The translations under genes and the position numbers were made by a program. The notes under the pieces were generated by a model. It was not told the origin of the DNA, made no database searches, and was given only the letters and a program-made list of their open reading frames with translations. A stretch of 64,000 nt of DNA from Conexibacter stalactiti. GTDB taxonomy: Bacteria; Actinomycetota; Thermoleophilia; Solirubrobacterales; Solirubrobacteraceae. The stretch lies in assembly GCF_035967765.1 (NCBI RefSeq), contig NZ_JAYWIT010000009.1, one strand, 5' to 3'. Of this stretch, positions 7,256 through 14,910 are shown piece by piece. Within the stretch, counting starts at the first letter, position 1, and each line of letters begins with the position of its first letter.

Positions 7256-8047
7256 ATGCTCCGGAACAGACCGCTCGCGCTGCTGCTCACGCTCGCCGCG
7301 CTCCCGGCGGCCGCGCTGACGGTCGCCCCGGCGACCGGCGTCGCCGCGACGAAGCCGACCAGATGCGACGCGAGAAGCAGAGCGGGCGCCAGAAGAAGAA
7401 CGGCCCCGTGCAGACAGAAGACGCGCCGCCAACCGCGCGGCTGGGAGTTCTGGAGAGATCTGGCCGGGGACGAGTTCGAGTTCGACGAGGTGCAGATCTC
7501 CGGCACGATGTCGGCGAGCGAGACGACCGGCGCCGACTTCCGCTTCACCGCCTCCTCGACGACGACGATCTCGCCGCTGAGACGGAGAATCACCGACGAG
7601 ACGCCGTGGGTCACGACGGCCGGCGGCCGCTTCTCCTTCAACACCCAGATCGTGCCCGCCGTCGCCTCGCCGGTGCTCTACAGATCGAACGCGACCGCAA
7701 CGATCGAGTACGACGGCGAGGTCCGCGGCTGTCCGCTCCCGCCCGGTCTCCAGCAGAACGGCGCTGGCAGACTGTCGGTCGTCTTCGCCTGGGACGAGGA
7801 GCGCAACCGCGTCGCCGCCAACTGGCAGCTGTTCACCGGCGGCTGGCAGTGCGACACCACCGTCGTACCGAGCTGCGGCCACACGCGCGGCGGCGACGCC
7901 GGCCTCATGTTCTACAAGGAGATCGAGTTCACCCGTCGCTGGATCAGACTCCCGATCGACCTGCAGTACTCGATCAGAGAGGACGCCACCTGCAGCTACA
8001 GATGGCACGGCTGGGTCAAGCTGCGCAAGCTGCGTGACGGCAGATGA
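7256..8047 (+). CDS. Secreted protein, paralogue A of a local triplet
   Basis: 263 residues with a clear signal peptide (RNRPLALLLTLAALPAAA, cleavage probably after VAA near residue 32). A short Arg/Lys-rich linker follows, then a beta-rich domain containing GRFSF, WQCDTTVVPSCGH and the near-invariant C-terminal block FYKEIEFTRRWIRLPIDL ... LRKLRDGR. The same domain is repeated in the next two genes. Cysteines near 185, 195 and 245 may form disulfides. No known family is recognised; the fold could be a calycin or jelly-roll. Many arginines are AGA. Confidence 0.75.
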   Translation: MLRNRPLALLLTLAALPAAALTVAPATGVAATKPTRCDARSRAGARRRTAPCRQKTRRQPRGWEFWRDLAGDEFEFDEVQISGTMSASETTGADFRFTASSTTTISPLRRRITDETPWVTTAGGRFSFNTQIVPAVASPVLYRSNATATIEYDGEVRGCPLPPGLQQNGAGRLSVVFAWDEERNRVAANWQLFTGGWQCDTTVVPSCGHTRGGDAGLMFYKEIEFTRRWIRLPIDLQYSIREDATCSYRWHGWVKLRKLRDGR

Positions 8048-8111
8048 GACCGGGACGTTCGACAGAGGTCGCCGCGCCGTCTGGCCGATCGACCGCGCGA
8101 CGGGCCCCGGC

Positions 8112-8117
8112 TAGCGT
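8112..8117 (+). promoter_or_regulatory. -10-like box TAGCGT, leaderless placement
   Basis: TAGCGT ends 7 bases before the ATG at 8125. Confidence 0.45.
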
Positions 8118-8124
8118 CGAGCAC

Positions 8125-8922
8125 ATGCTCAGATCGCTCCGCCGCCCGTCGACGCTGCTCGCCGCGCTGCTGCCCTGCCTGCTCGCACTCGCGCTGGCGC
8201 CCGCCATGTCGGCCACCGCCACCGCCGCGAGCAAGCTGCCCGCGTGCACGAGAGCGAGAGCGAGATCGAGAAGAGCGAGAGGCGGCTGCGTGCCGAGCAG
8301 CAGAAGAGGAAGAGGCGCGCAGCGGCCGTTCGGCGGCCTCGACGGGATCGAGTACGAGTTCGACGGCATCCAGCTCTCCGGGACGCTGACGGCGCGCGCG
8401 CCCGACGACGCCGACTTCCGTTTCGAGGCGGTCACGACGGCGGTCGTCTCGCCCAAGCAGCGGACCGAGCAGGGGCCGATCTTCAGAAGAGAGCTGACCG
8501 AGGTCGGCGGCCGCTTCCTGCTGCACGGCGACTACGTGCTGACGGCGGTCAAGCCGGTCACGTGGAGAACGACCTCCTCGGCGAGATACGAGGACAACGG
8601 CGAGGTGACCGACTGCAGCTATCCACGCCCGTTCGCCGTCAACGACCTGAAGCTGATGATCTATCCCAAGCGCGATCGCATCGCGATCCGCTACGGCGTG
8701 ATCACGCCGGGCTGGGGCTGCCGCCACGAGACGACCCACTACCCCAGCTGCGGCAACGGCCAGCTCCACGACGCCGACGTCATGTTCTACAAGGAGATCG
8801 AGTTCACCCGCCGCTGGATCAAGCTGCCGATCGACATGCAATGGCGCCTTTCGGACACCGTCGACTGCGAGGTCAGATGGAACGGCTTCGTGCGCCTGAA
8901 GAAGCTGCGCGACGGCAGATGA
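8125..8922 (+). CDS. Secreted protein, paralogue B of a local triplet
   Basis: 265 residues. Signal peptide PSTLLAALLPCLLALALAP, then an Arg-rich linker (TRARARSRRARGGC) and the same domain as paralogue A: YEFDGIQLSGTL, GGRFLL, GWGCRHETTHYPSCG, and the C-terminal FYKEIEFTRRWIKLPIDM and VRLKKLRDGR. Similarity to paralogue A is strong across the whole mature part, so these are tandem duplicates. The stop overlaps the ATG of the third copy (ATGA), so B and C were one transcript. Function unknown. Confidence 0.75.
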   Translation: MLRSLRRPSTLLAALLPCLLALALAPAMSATATAASKLPACTRARARSRRARGGCVPSSRRGRGAQRPFGGLDGIEYEFDGIQLSGTLTARAPDDADFRFEAVTTAVVSPKQRTEQGPIFRRELTEVGGRFLLHGDYVLTAVKPVTWRTTSSARYEDNGEVTDCSYPRPFAVNDLKLMIYPKRDRIAIRYGVITPGWGCRHETTHYPSCGNGQLHDADVMFYKEIEFTRRWIKLPIDMQWRLSDTVDCEVRWNGFVRLKKLRDGR

Positions 8923-9597
8923 GCAGCCGGCTGGTCGCCACGCCGCTGCTCGGGCTGCCGCTGTGCATGCTGGCACTGGCGCTCGGGCCGGTGGGCGCCG
9001 CACCGGCGTCTGCGGCGAGCAAGCCGCCCGCGTGCACGAGAACGAGAGCGAGAAGAGCCGGCGGCTGTGCCCCAAGCGGCAGAACGAGAAGCGGCCGGCA
9101 GCCGTTCGGCGTGCTCGACGGCGCGGATCACGAACAAGACGCGCGTCGAGGGCGACATCCTCAGAAACGAGCGCAGCGACATCGGCGGCCGCTTCATGCT
9201 GCGCGACCGCGTCGTCGTCGCGACCGCACGCCCGGTCGACTACGCGATCAGATCGAGCGCCCGCTTCGCCGACAGCAACGGCACCCGCGACTGCAGCTGG
9301 AACAGACCGACGCAGACCGACAGATTCGGCATGGCGATCTACCCGCAGCGCGACCGCATCGCGATCAAGTACTCGCTCGTCAGCGGCGGCTGGGCGTGCA
9401 AAGACGCCCCCGAGCACCCCAGCTGCGGAATCGGCGACGGCGGCGACGCGAGCGTCATGTTCTACAAGGAGATCGAGTTCACCCGCCGCTGGATCAAGCT
9501 GCCGGTCGACCTCCAGTGGCGCAGCCGCGAGAACGTCGCCTGCGAGTTCAGATGGAACGGCTTCGTACGGCTCAAGAAGCTGCGCGACGGGAAGTGA
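8919..9597 (+). pseudogene. Secreted protein, paralogue C, broken by internal deletion and frameshift
   Basis: The ATG at 8919 opens a signal peptide and linker (ATPLLGLPLCMLALALGP, ending SGRQPFGVLDG) like those of paralogues A and B. The C-terminal half (from ITNKTRVEGD, including GGRFML, FYKEIEFTRRWIKLPVDL and VRLKKLRDGK) lies in the next frame. The segment matching paralogue B from IEYEFDGIQLSGTL to AVVSPKQ, about 110 bases, is missing exactly at the frame change near 9117-9130. A single out-of-frame deletion therefore explains both the missing block and the frameshift. The rest of the C-terminal domain is well conserved, so the event looks recent. Confidence 0.75.
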
Positions 9598-9607
9598 GCG
9601 GCGCCGC

Positions 9608-10426
9608 TCAGCCGCGGCGCGCGGCGAGCGTCGTCACGACCGCCTCGTAGACGCCCTCGCCGTTGCGACCCTCGGCGACGCGCACCTTCGCTCTGCCCTC
9701 GATCGCCTCGCGCAGCGTCGGATCCTTCTCGAGCGCGTTGGCGACGAACCAGAAGGTGCCGACGGCGGCGGCCGCGCCGAGGTCCTCGCGCGAGTCGCCG
9801 ACGGCGATGCACTCCTGCGGCGTGTAGCCGCGGATCTGCATGTGCCGCGCGACGGCGCCGGCCTTCGACGCCGCTCTCGGGACGAGGTGGTAGGCGCGCA
9901 CCTGCGGCAGGCCGGCGAGCGCCTCGGAGCGCGAGTGGACGGTGCCGTTGTCGACGAGGCGGAGGTGGTCGTGGCCGTTGTCTCTCAGCAGCTCGTCGAC
10001 CTCGAAGGCGTCGACGAGCCCGCGGAAGAGGTGCGAGACCTCGCGGTTGACGTGCCACGGCTCGTGGTATTCGAGCTGTCTCGGGAAGCGCTCCAGCAGC
10101 AGCGCGGGGGCGCCGCAGTCGGTGATCTGGTCGTGGATCGTCTTGCCGTCGCGCGGCTCCAGGCCGCCGGTCAGCCACTCCAGCTCGCCGTCGACGACGA
10201 GCCCGGAGCCGGCCTCGAAGATGTAGGCGCTCTGCCCGATCAGGCGCGCGTCCTCTCTCACCTGCGTCTCGCGCCGGCCGGTGTAGATGACGACCTCGAC
10301 GCCGGCGCGATGGCAGGCTTCGAGCGCCCGCACGGCGGCGTTGGAGAAGTTGCCGTCGGCGTCGCTCAACAGCGACGCGCCGCGGCCCAGCAGGGTTCCG
10401 TCGAGGTCGACGTAGAGACAGCGCAT
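9608..10426 (-). CDS. HAD-superfamily hydrolase (class IIB-like)
   Basis: 272 residues. The HAD nucleophile motif VDLDGTLL is at residues 6-13 (D7, D9). Motif II is VVIYTGRR near 45-52, a Lys follows at RAASKAGA, and motif IV is VGDSREDLGAA near 215. The large C2-type cap between motifs II and III (about 85-185) places it near sugar-phosphate phosphatases such as mannosyl-3-phosphoglycerate or trehalose-phosphate phosphatases. The substrate cannot be told. It lies 19 bases after the threonine aldolase gene on the same strand, so it is probably the last gene of that four-gene operon. Confidence 0.85.
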   Translation of the reverse strand: MRCLYVDLDGTLLGRGASLLSDADGNFSNAAVRALEACHRAGVEVVIYTGRRETQVREDARLIGQSAYIFEAGSGLVVDGELEWLTGGLEPRDGKTIHDQITDCGAPALLLERFPRQLEYHEPWHVNREVSHLFRGLVDAFEVDELLRDNGHDHLRLVDNGTVHSRSEALAGLPQVRAYHLVPRAASKAGAVARHMQIRGYTPQECIAVGDSREDLGAAAAVGTFWFVANALEKDPTLREAIEGRAKVRVAEGRNGEGVYEAVVTTLAARRG

Positions 10427-10445
10427 GGCGAGGAGTCTGCCAGCG

Positions 10446-11486
10446 CTACGCGGTCGCGGCGGCGACCTCGGTCGCGATCGCCGCGGCGAAGGCGTCGACC
10501 TCCTCCGGCGTCGTGTCCCAGGCGCACATCCAGCGCACCTCGCCGGTGTGCGCGTCCCACGTGTAGAAGCGGAAGCGCTCCTGCAGCCGCGCGGTCGCGG
10601 CCGCCGGCAGCTTCGCGAAGATCGCGTTGCCCTGCACTGCCTGGGTGATCTCGACGCCGGGCGTCGCGCGCACCGCGTCGGCCAGCCGCGCCGCCATCGC
10701 GTTGGCGTGCGACGCCAGCCGCTCCCACAACCTGTCCTCCAGCAGCGCGACGAACTGCGCGGCGAGGAAGCGGCCCTTGGAGGCGAGCTGGAGCGACTGC
10801 TTGCGCAGGTACGGCATCCCGTCGGCGAGGTGCTTGCCGGAGTCGAGTATCACGACCGCCTCCGCCCCCAGCGCGCCGACCTTCGTCGCGCCGAACGACA
10901 GCAGGTCGACGCCGGCGTCGGTCGTGATCGCGCGCAGCGGCACGCCGAGCCCGGCGGCCGCCATCGGCAGGCGGGCGCCGTCCATGTGCAGCAACAGGCC
11001 GCGCTCGTGCGCGGCGTCGGCGAGCGCGCGGATCTCGGCCGGGCTGTAGACGGTCCCCAGCTCGGTCGACTGCGCGATCGAGACGAGCTGCGCCTGCGCC
11101 TGGTGCTCGTCGCCGAGGCGGTCGGTCAGGCGCGCGACGTCGGCGGGGACGAGCTTGCCGTCGGGCGTCGGCGTCGTCAGCAGCTTCACGCCCGCGACGC
11201 GCTCGGGCGCGCCGGTCTCGTCGGCGTTCAGGTGCGCGGTCTGCGAGCAGATCACCGCGCCCCACGGCGAGCAGGCGGCCCGCAGCGAGAGCACGTTGGC
11301 GCCGGTTCCGTTGAAGACGAAGAAGGCCTGCGCCTGCTCACCCAGCTCGCGCTTGATCAGCGCCTCCGCGCGGTCGCTCCAGGGGTCGGCGCCGTACGCG
11401 ACGGCGTGGCCCTCGTTGGCGGCCGCGATCGCCTCCAGCACCGCCGGGTGGGCGCCGGCGTAGTTGTCGCTCGCGAACGTGCTCAC
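10446..11486 (-). CDS. ltaE: Low-specificity L-threonine aldolase / beta-eliminating lyase
   Basis: 346 residues, PLP-dependent fold type I. Would cleave L-threonine or allo-threonine to glycine and acetaldehyde. The N-terminal FASDNYAGAHP, the ring-stacking His85, HMDGAR (D169) and the PLP lysine in SFGATKVGALG (K202) are all visible. The start is the GTG at 11486, which overlaps the stop of the upstream SDR gene (GTGA); the upstream frame has no coding character. Close coupling to the SDR and DUF6421-like genes suggests an amino-acid or hydroxy-amino-acid pathway. Confidence 0.88.
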   Translation of the reverse strand: MSTFASDNYAGAHPAVLEAIAAANEGHAVAYGADPWSDRAEALIKRELGEQAQAFFVFNGTGANVLSLRAACSPWGAVICSQTAHLNADETGAPERVAGVKLLTTPTPDGKLVPADVARLTDRLGDEHQAQAQLVSIAQSTELGTVYSPAEIRALADAAHERGLLLHMDGARLPMAAAGLGVPLRAITTDAGVDLLSFGATKVGALGAEAVVILDSGKHLADGMPYLRKQSLQLASKGRFLAAQFVALLEDRLWERLASHANAMAARLADAVRATPGVEITQAVQGNAIFAKLPAAATARLQERFRFYTWDAHTGEVRWMCAWDTTPEEVDAFAAAIATEVAAATA

Positions 11487-12217
11487 GTGGTCGCGTCGTA
11501 GAGCGCGAGCCGCTGGCCGTTGACCTTGCGCGCCGCGTCGCTCAGCAGGTAGGCGATCGCAGCGGCGACCTCGTCGGCGTCGGTGAAGGTGAGGAACTCC
11601 TTCTCCGGCGACTCGGCGCGCATGCTCGGCGTGACGAGCGCGGCGATCGCGACGACGTTGGCGGTCGCGCCCGATCTGGCGGCGCCGAACTCCTCCGCGA
11701 GCGCGTAGGTCCACGCCTCCGCGGCCGCCTTCGCGGCGGCGTAGGCGGCGTTGGAGCCGGTCGGGCGGACCGCCTGCTTGGCGGAGACGAGCACGAAGCG
11801 GCCGCGGCCGGAGGCGCTCAGCGCACTGTGGAAGGCGCGCGAGGTGTTCTGCGTCGTGCGGATCAACAGCCCTTCGAGGAAGCTCCAGTCGTCCTGCGGC
11901 GCCTCCGCCAGCGATCTGCCGCCACGCCAGCCGCCGACGGCGTGGACGAGCCCGTCGACACGACCGAAGCGGTCCGCCAGGTGCGCGGCCCAGGCGTTCG
12001 TCTGCTCGGCGTCGAGCAGGTCGAGCGCACGCGCGTCGACGCGCTCGGCCGGCAGGCCCAGCTCGGCCACGAGCGGGTCGAGGTGATCCTGCGTGCGGTC
12101 GGCGAGCGCGACGGTCGCGCCGGCGTCGGCGAGCGCGCGGGCGACGATCGGCCCGAGCGAGCCGCCCGCGCCGGCGAGTGCGACGGCGCGGCCTTGCAGC
12201 GGTGCGGCGGATGTCAT
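11483..12217 (-). CDS. Short-chain dehydrogenase/reductase
   Basis: 244 residues, classical SDR. The nucleotide-binding motif AGAGGSLG is near residues 15-22 and the catalytic triad is S145, Y159 and K163 (VSAKQAV ... NAAYAAAK). The acidic residue after strand 2 (ALADRTQ, D40) favours NAD(H). The start at 12217 overlaps the stop of the DUF6421-like gene (ATGA). The substrate is unknown; with the neighbouring aldolase, a 3-hydroxy-amino-acid or related oxidation would fit, but that is a guess. Confidence 0.88.
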   Translation of the reverse strand: MTSAAPLQGRAVALAGAGGSLGPIVARALADAGATVALADRTQDHLDPLVAELGLPAERVDARALDLLDAEQTNAWAAHLADRFGRVDGLVHAVGGWRGGRSLAEAPQDDWSFLEGLLIRTTQNTSRAFHSALSASGRGRFVLVSAKQAVRPTGSNAAYAAAKAAAEAWTYALAEEFGAARSGATANVVAIAALVTPSMRAESPEKEFLTFTDADEVAAAIAYLLSDAARKVNGQRLALYDATT

Positions 12218-14322
12218 GCGGGCACGGCCTCCTTGGGAGCGTCGGCCGCGAGCTTCGCCTGCAGCGACGCGTAGAAGAGCGAGAGCGGGAACTCGTCGTC
12301 GAGCACCTCGTCCACGTACGGTCGCAGATCGGCCGCCTCCTCGAAGGCGCGCACCTGCGCCGCCCAGCGCGAGCCGGCCGCCGGCGGCACGTGCGCGGCG
12401 ACGAGGTCGTGCGCGGCCGCCCAGTGCGCCAGCTTGGTCCGCTGGATGCCGGCGCGGTAGAGCGCCTCGACCTGCTCGCGCAGCTCCAGCACGCCGTCGG
12501 CGACCCGCTCCCAGTCGATCGTCAGGCGGTTGTCGGTCCAGTGCAGGCGGCGCGTCCCGTGCAGGTAGCCGAACAGCAGCTGCCCGCCGAGCCCGTCGTA
12601 GTTGCGCACGCGCGGGCCGGTGACGGGGAAGCGGAAGATGCGGTCGAAGAGGATCGCGTACTGCACGTGGCGGGCGAAGGCGAAGCCCTCGCGCTCCAGC
12701 GTCACCGCCTCGCCGAAGGCGGTCAGGTCGCAGCGCAGCTCCTCCAGCGCGTACATCCAGTACGGCATCCGCTGACGGATCATGAACGGGTCGAAGGGCA
12801 GGTCGCCATGGCTGTGCGTGCGGTCGTGGATCAGGTCCCACAGCTCGAAGGCGTCGCGCGAGAGCCGCTCGCTGACGAGCAGTGCGGCGGCGTCGGGCGG
12901 CAGGTTGAGCCGCAGCAGCGCGGCGGCCTGGGACGAGGTGCGGCGGAAGCGCTCCGCCTCGCGGTCGCAGAAGATGCCGCCGAACTCGTTGACCGGTCTG
13001 CCCTTGACCGAGACCGTCTCGGGGAAGAGGACGGCGCAGTCGGAGTCGTAGCCGGCGGTGTTGTCGATCAGCGTGACGGGGACGAACTTCGCGTTGTCAT
13101 AGCGGTCGCGCTCCAGCTCGGCCAGCCACGCCGGCCACGGCACCCCGACGATCAGCGCCTCGAAGACCTTGTCGCGCGAGCCGTTCTGCTTGTACATCGG
13201 GAACAGCACGAGGTGCTGGATGCCGTCCTCGCGCTGGCGGTCGGGGCGGAAGGCGGCGAGCGCGGCGGTGAAGTCCGGGATGCCGAAGCCGCCGCCGGCC
13301 CACGCGGCGAGGTCGTCCTTGACGGCGGCGACGTAGTCGGCCTGGTGCGGGAAGCGCGGCGCGAGGCCGTCAAGCGCGGCCGCGATCGCATCGACCCGCG
13401 CGGTGAGGATCTGGGGGTCGTGTGTTTGGAGATCGACGCTGCCGTCCGGCCGCTGCTGCAGCCGCAGCGCGTCGACCTCGCGCTTGAGCGCGCGCCAGTG
13501 GGGGTCGTCATGGGCCGCGGTCGCGCGCGGGTCGCGCGGCAGCGGCGCGGCGAAGGCGCCGCCGGCCGCCCAGTGGACGAGGTTGAGCCACAGGTCGGCG
13601 TGGTCGAGCGCGTCGATGCAGTCGTCGCCGAAGAGGTCGGAGTCGCCGAGCACGACGACGCGGCCGGCGCCGTAGCGCTCGACCGCGATCAGCGGGGCGT
13701 GGGGCTGCGAGGCGTTCGGCGACGTGCGCGCGAGCACCCGGGCGCCGTTGCTGAGCGCGAGCGTCGTCGCGCGGTAGAAGCAGGCCTGGTGGACGCGCGC
13801 GAGCAGGTCGACGCCGTCGTCGCTCGAGCCCTTCAGGTCGGCGAGGATCCAATGCGGGCTCTCGAGGTGCTGCTCCCAGTCGGAGACCGTGCGGTTCTCG
13901 ATCTCGATCCCGAACCGCTCCAGCAGCTCGTTGACGTTGTTGCCGTACTTCTCCTGCTCCTGCTCGCCGAGCACGATCAGGCCGCCGCCGCGCACGACGA
14001 ACGCCGCCAGCGCGTCGAGCTCGGCGGCGGAGAAGCGCGGCGAGCCACCGGGCACGACCTGCTCCCAGTCGGGCTCGGAGGGGTGGGCGATCACGACGAC
14101 GTCGGCGCCCGTGGCGGTCAGCGCGGCGGTGTCGAGCGGGCCGCGCTCGTGCACGGCGACGTAGAGGTCGTGCGCGCGCAGCAGCTCGGCGGCGCGCGCG
14201 TAGGAGGAGTCCTCGGGGTGGGCCGGCTGAATCGCGCGGGCCACCTCCGGTCGCACGGTCCACGCCTCGCCGTGGGCCTCGTCGAACACGATCCGGGCCG
14301 AGGCAGGACGGTGAGACGACAT
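12214..14322 (-). CDS. DUF6421-like large cytoplasmic protein
   Basis: 702 residues. The start at 14322 is fixed by AAGGAG six bases upstream. Residues 1-240 resemble a class I glutamine-amidotransferase-like or DUF4350-type fold (VVVIAHPSEPDWEQ, GGGLIVLGEQEQEKYGN, VVVLGDSDLFGD). The C-terminal 400 residues are rich in conserved-looking blocks (LVLFPMYKQNGSRDK, WDLIHDRTHSHGDLPFDP, PYWMYALEELRCD). I recognise the C-terminal part as the uncharacterised family DUF6421 of actinobacteria, where it sits beside an SDR and an Lrp regulator as here. The HDRTHSHGD segment could bind metal. First gene of the operon; reaction unknown. Confidence 0.75.
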   Translation of the reverse strand: MSSHRPASARIVFDEAHGEAWTVRPEVARAIQPAHPEDSSYARAAELLRAHDLYVAVHERGPLDTAALTATGADVVVIAHPSEPDWEQVVPGGSPRFSAAELDALAAFVVRGGGLIVLGEQEQEKYGNNVNELLERFGIEIENRTVSDWEQHLESPHWILADLKGSSDDGVDLLARVHQACFYRATTLALSNGARVLARTSPNASQPHAPLIAVERYGAGRVVVLGDSDLFGDDCIDALDHADLWLNLVHWAAGGAFAAPLPRDPRATAAHDDPHWRALKREVDALRLQQRPDGSVDLQTHDPQILTARVDAIAAALDGLAPRFPHQADYVAAVKDDLAAWAGGGFGIPDFTAALAAFRPDRQREDGIQHLVLFPMYKQNGSRDKVFEALIVGVPWPAWLAELERDRYDNAKFVPVTLIDNTAGYDSDCAVLFPETVSVKGRPVNEFGGIFCDREAERFRRTSSQAAALLRLNLPPDAAALLVSERLSRDAFELWDLIHDRTHSHGDLPFDPFMIRQRMPYWMYALEELRCDLTAFGEAVTLEREGFAFARHVQYAILFDRIFRFPVTGPRVRNYDGLGGQLLFGYLHGTRRLHWTDNRLTIDWERVADGVLELREQVEALYRAGIQRTKLAHWAAAHDLVAAHVPPAAGSRWAAQVRAFEEAADLRPYVDEVLDDEFPLSLFYASLQAKLAADAPKEAVPA

Positions 14323-14418
14323 CGTGGACTCCTTCATTCGTGCGTTTCCTTCACGGTACGCCTGCCCCGACGGCGACTCCAGGGCGCAACCGCTCGTATC
14401 GCTGCAACAATCGAACGT

Positions 14419-14856
14419 ATGGACCCGATCGATCGGCAGATCGTTGCGCTGCTCGTCGAGGATGCGCGCCGCTCCTACGGCGACATCGGCCGGCGCGTCT
14501 CGCTCAGCGCCCCGGCGGTCAAGCGGCGGGTCGACCGGCTGCGCGCCAGCGGCGCGATCGAGGGCTTCACCGCCGTGCTCGACCATGGCGCGCTCGGCGC
14601 CGGCACCGAGGCGCTGGTCGAGCTGTTCTTCGCGCCCGGCACGCTGCTCGACGAGGTCACGACGCGGCTGTCCGAGCATCCCGAGGTCGTCGAGGCGTGG
14701 AGCGTCACCGGCGACGCCGACGCGATCGCGCGCGTCCGCGTCGCCGACGCGCGCGACCTGGAGCGGCTGATCATGGCGCTCCAGCGCGACGGCTCAGTCG
14801 TCCGCACGCGCTCGCAGATCGTGCTCTCGCGGCTGGTCGCGCGCGGGCGCGACTGA
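14419..14856 (+). CDS. Lrp/AsnC-family transcriptional regulator
   Basis: 145 residues. N-terminal winged HTH: DRQIVALLVEDARRSYGDIG then SAPAVKRRVDRLRASGAIEG. The C-terminal RAM (AsnC_trans_reg) ligand-binding domain runs from about residue 65 (ALVELFFAPGT ... VEAWSVTGDADAIARV). Lrp-type proteins bind amino acids and form octamers. It is divergent from the DUF6421/SDR/aldolase operon with a 96-bp gap, so it most likely controls that operon in response to an amino acid such as threonine or glycine. That link is inference from layout. Confidence 0.9.
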   Translation: MDPIDRQIVALLVEDARRSYGDIGRRVSLSAPAVKRRVDRLRASGAIEGFTAVLDHGALGAGTEALVELFFAPGTLLDEVTTRLSEHPEVVEAWSVTGDADAIARVRVADARDLERLIMALQRDGSVVRTRSQIVLSRLVARGRD

Positions 14857-14897
14857 CGGCGCTCGCTCCGACCCGGGACCGCGAGCACGGGGGCGCG

Positions 14898-14903
14898 TAG
14901 TCT
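14898..14903 (+). promoter_or_regulatory. -10-like box TAGTCT, leaderless placement
   Basis: TAGTCT ends 7 bases before the ATG at 14911. GGAGGGG fills the gap, so a ribosome site is also possible. Confidence 0.45.
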
Positions 14904-14910
14904 GGAGGGG

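Noticed and set aside
12178..14856. Plus-strand open frame of 892 codons opposite the DUF6421-like gene
   Set aside because: Arg/Gly/Ala/Val-rich antisense shadow of a high-GC gene; only its last 145 codons, the Lrp gene, have real family motifs.
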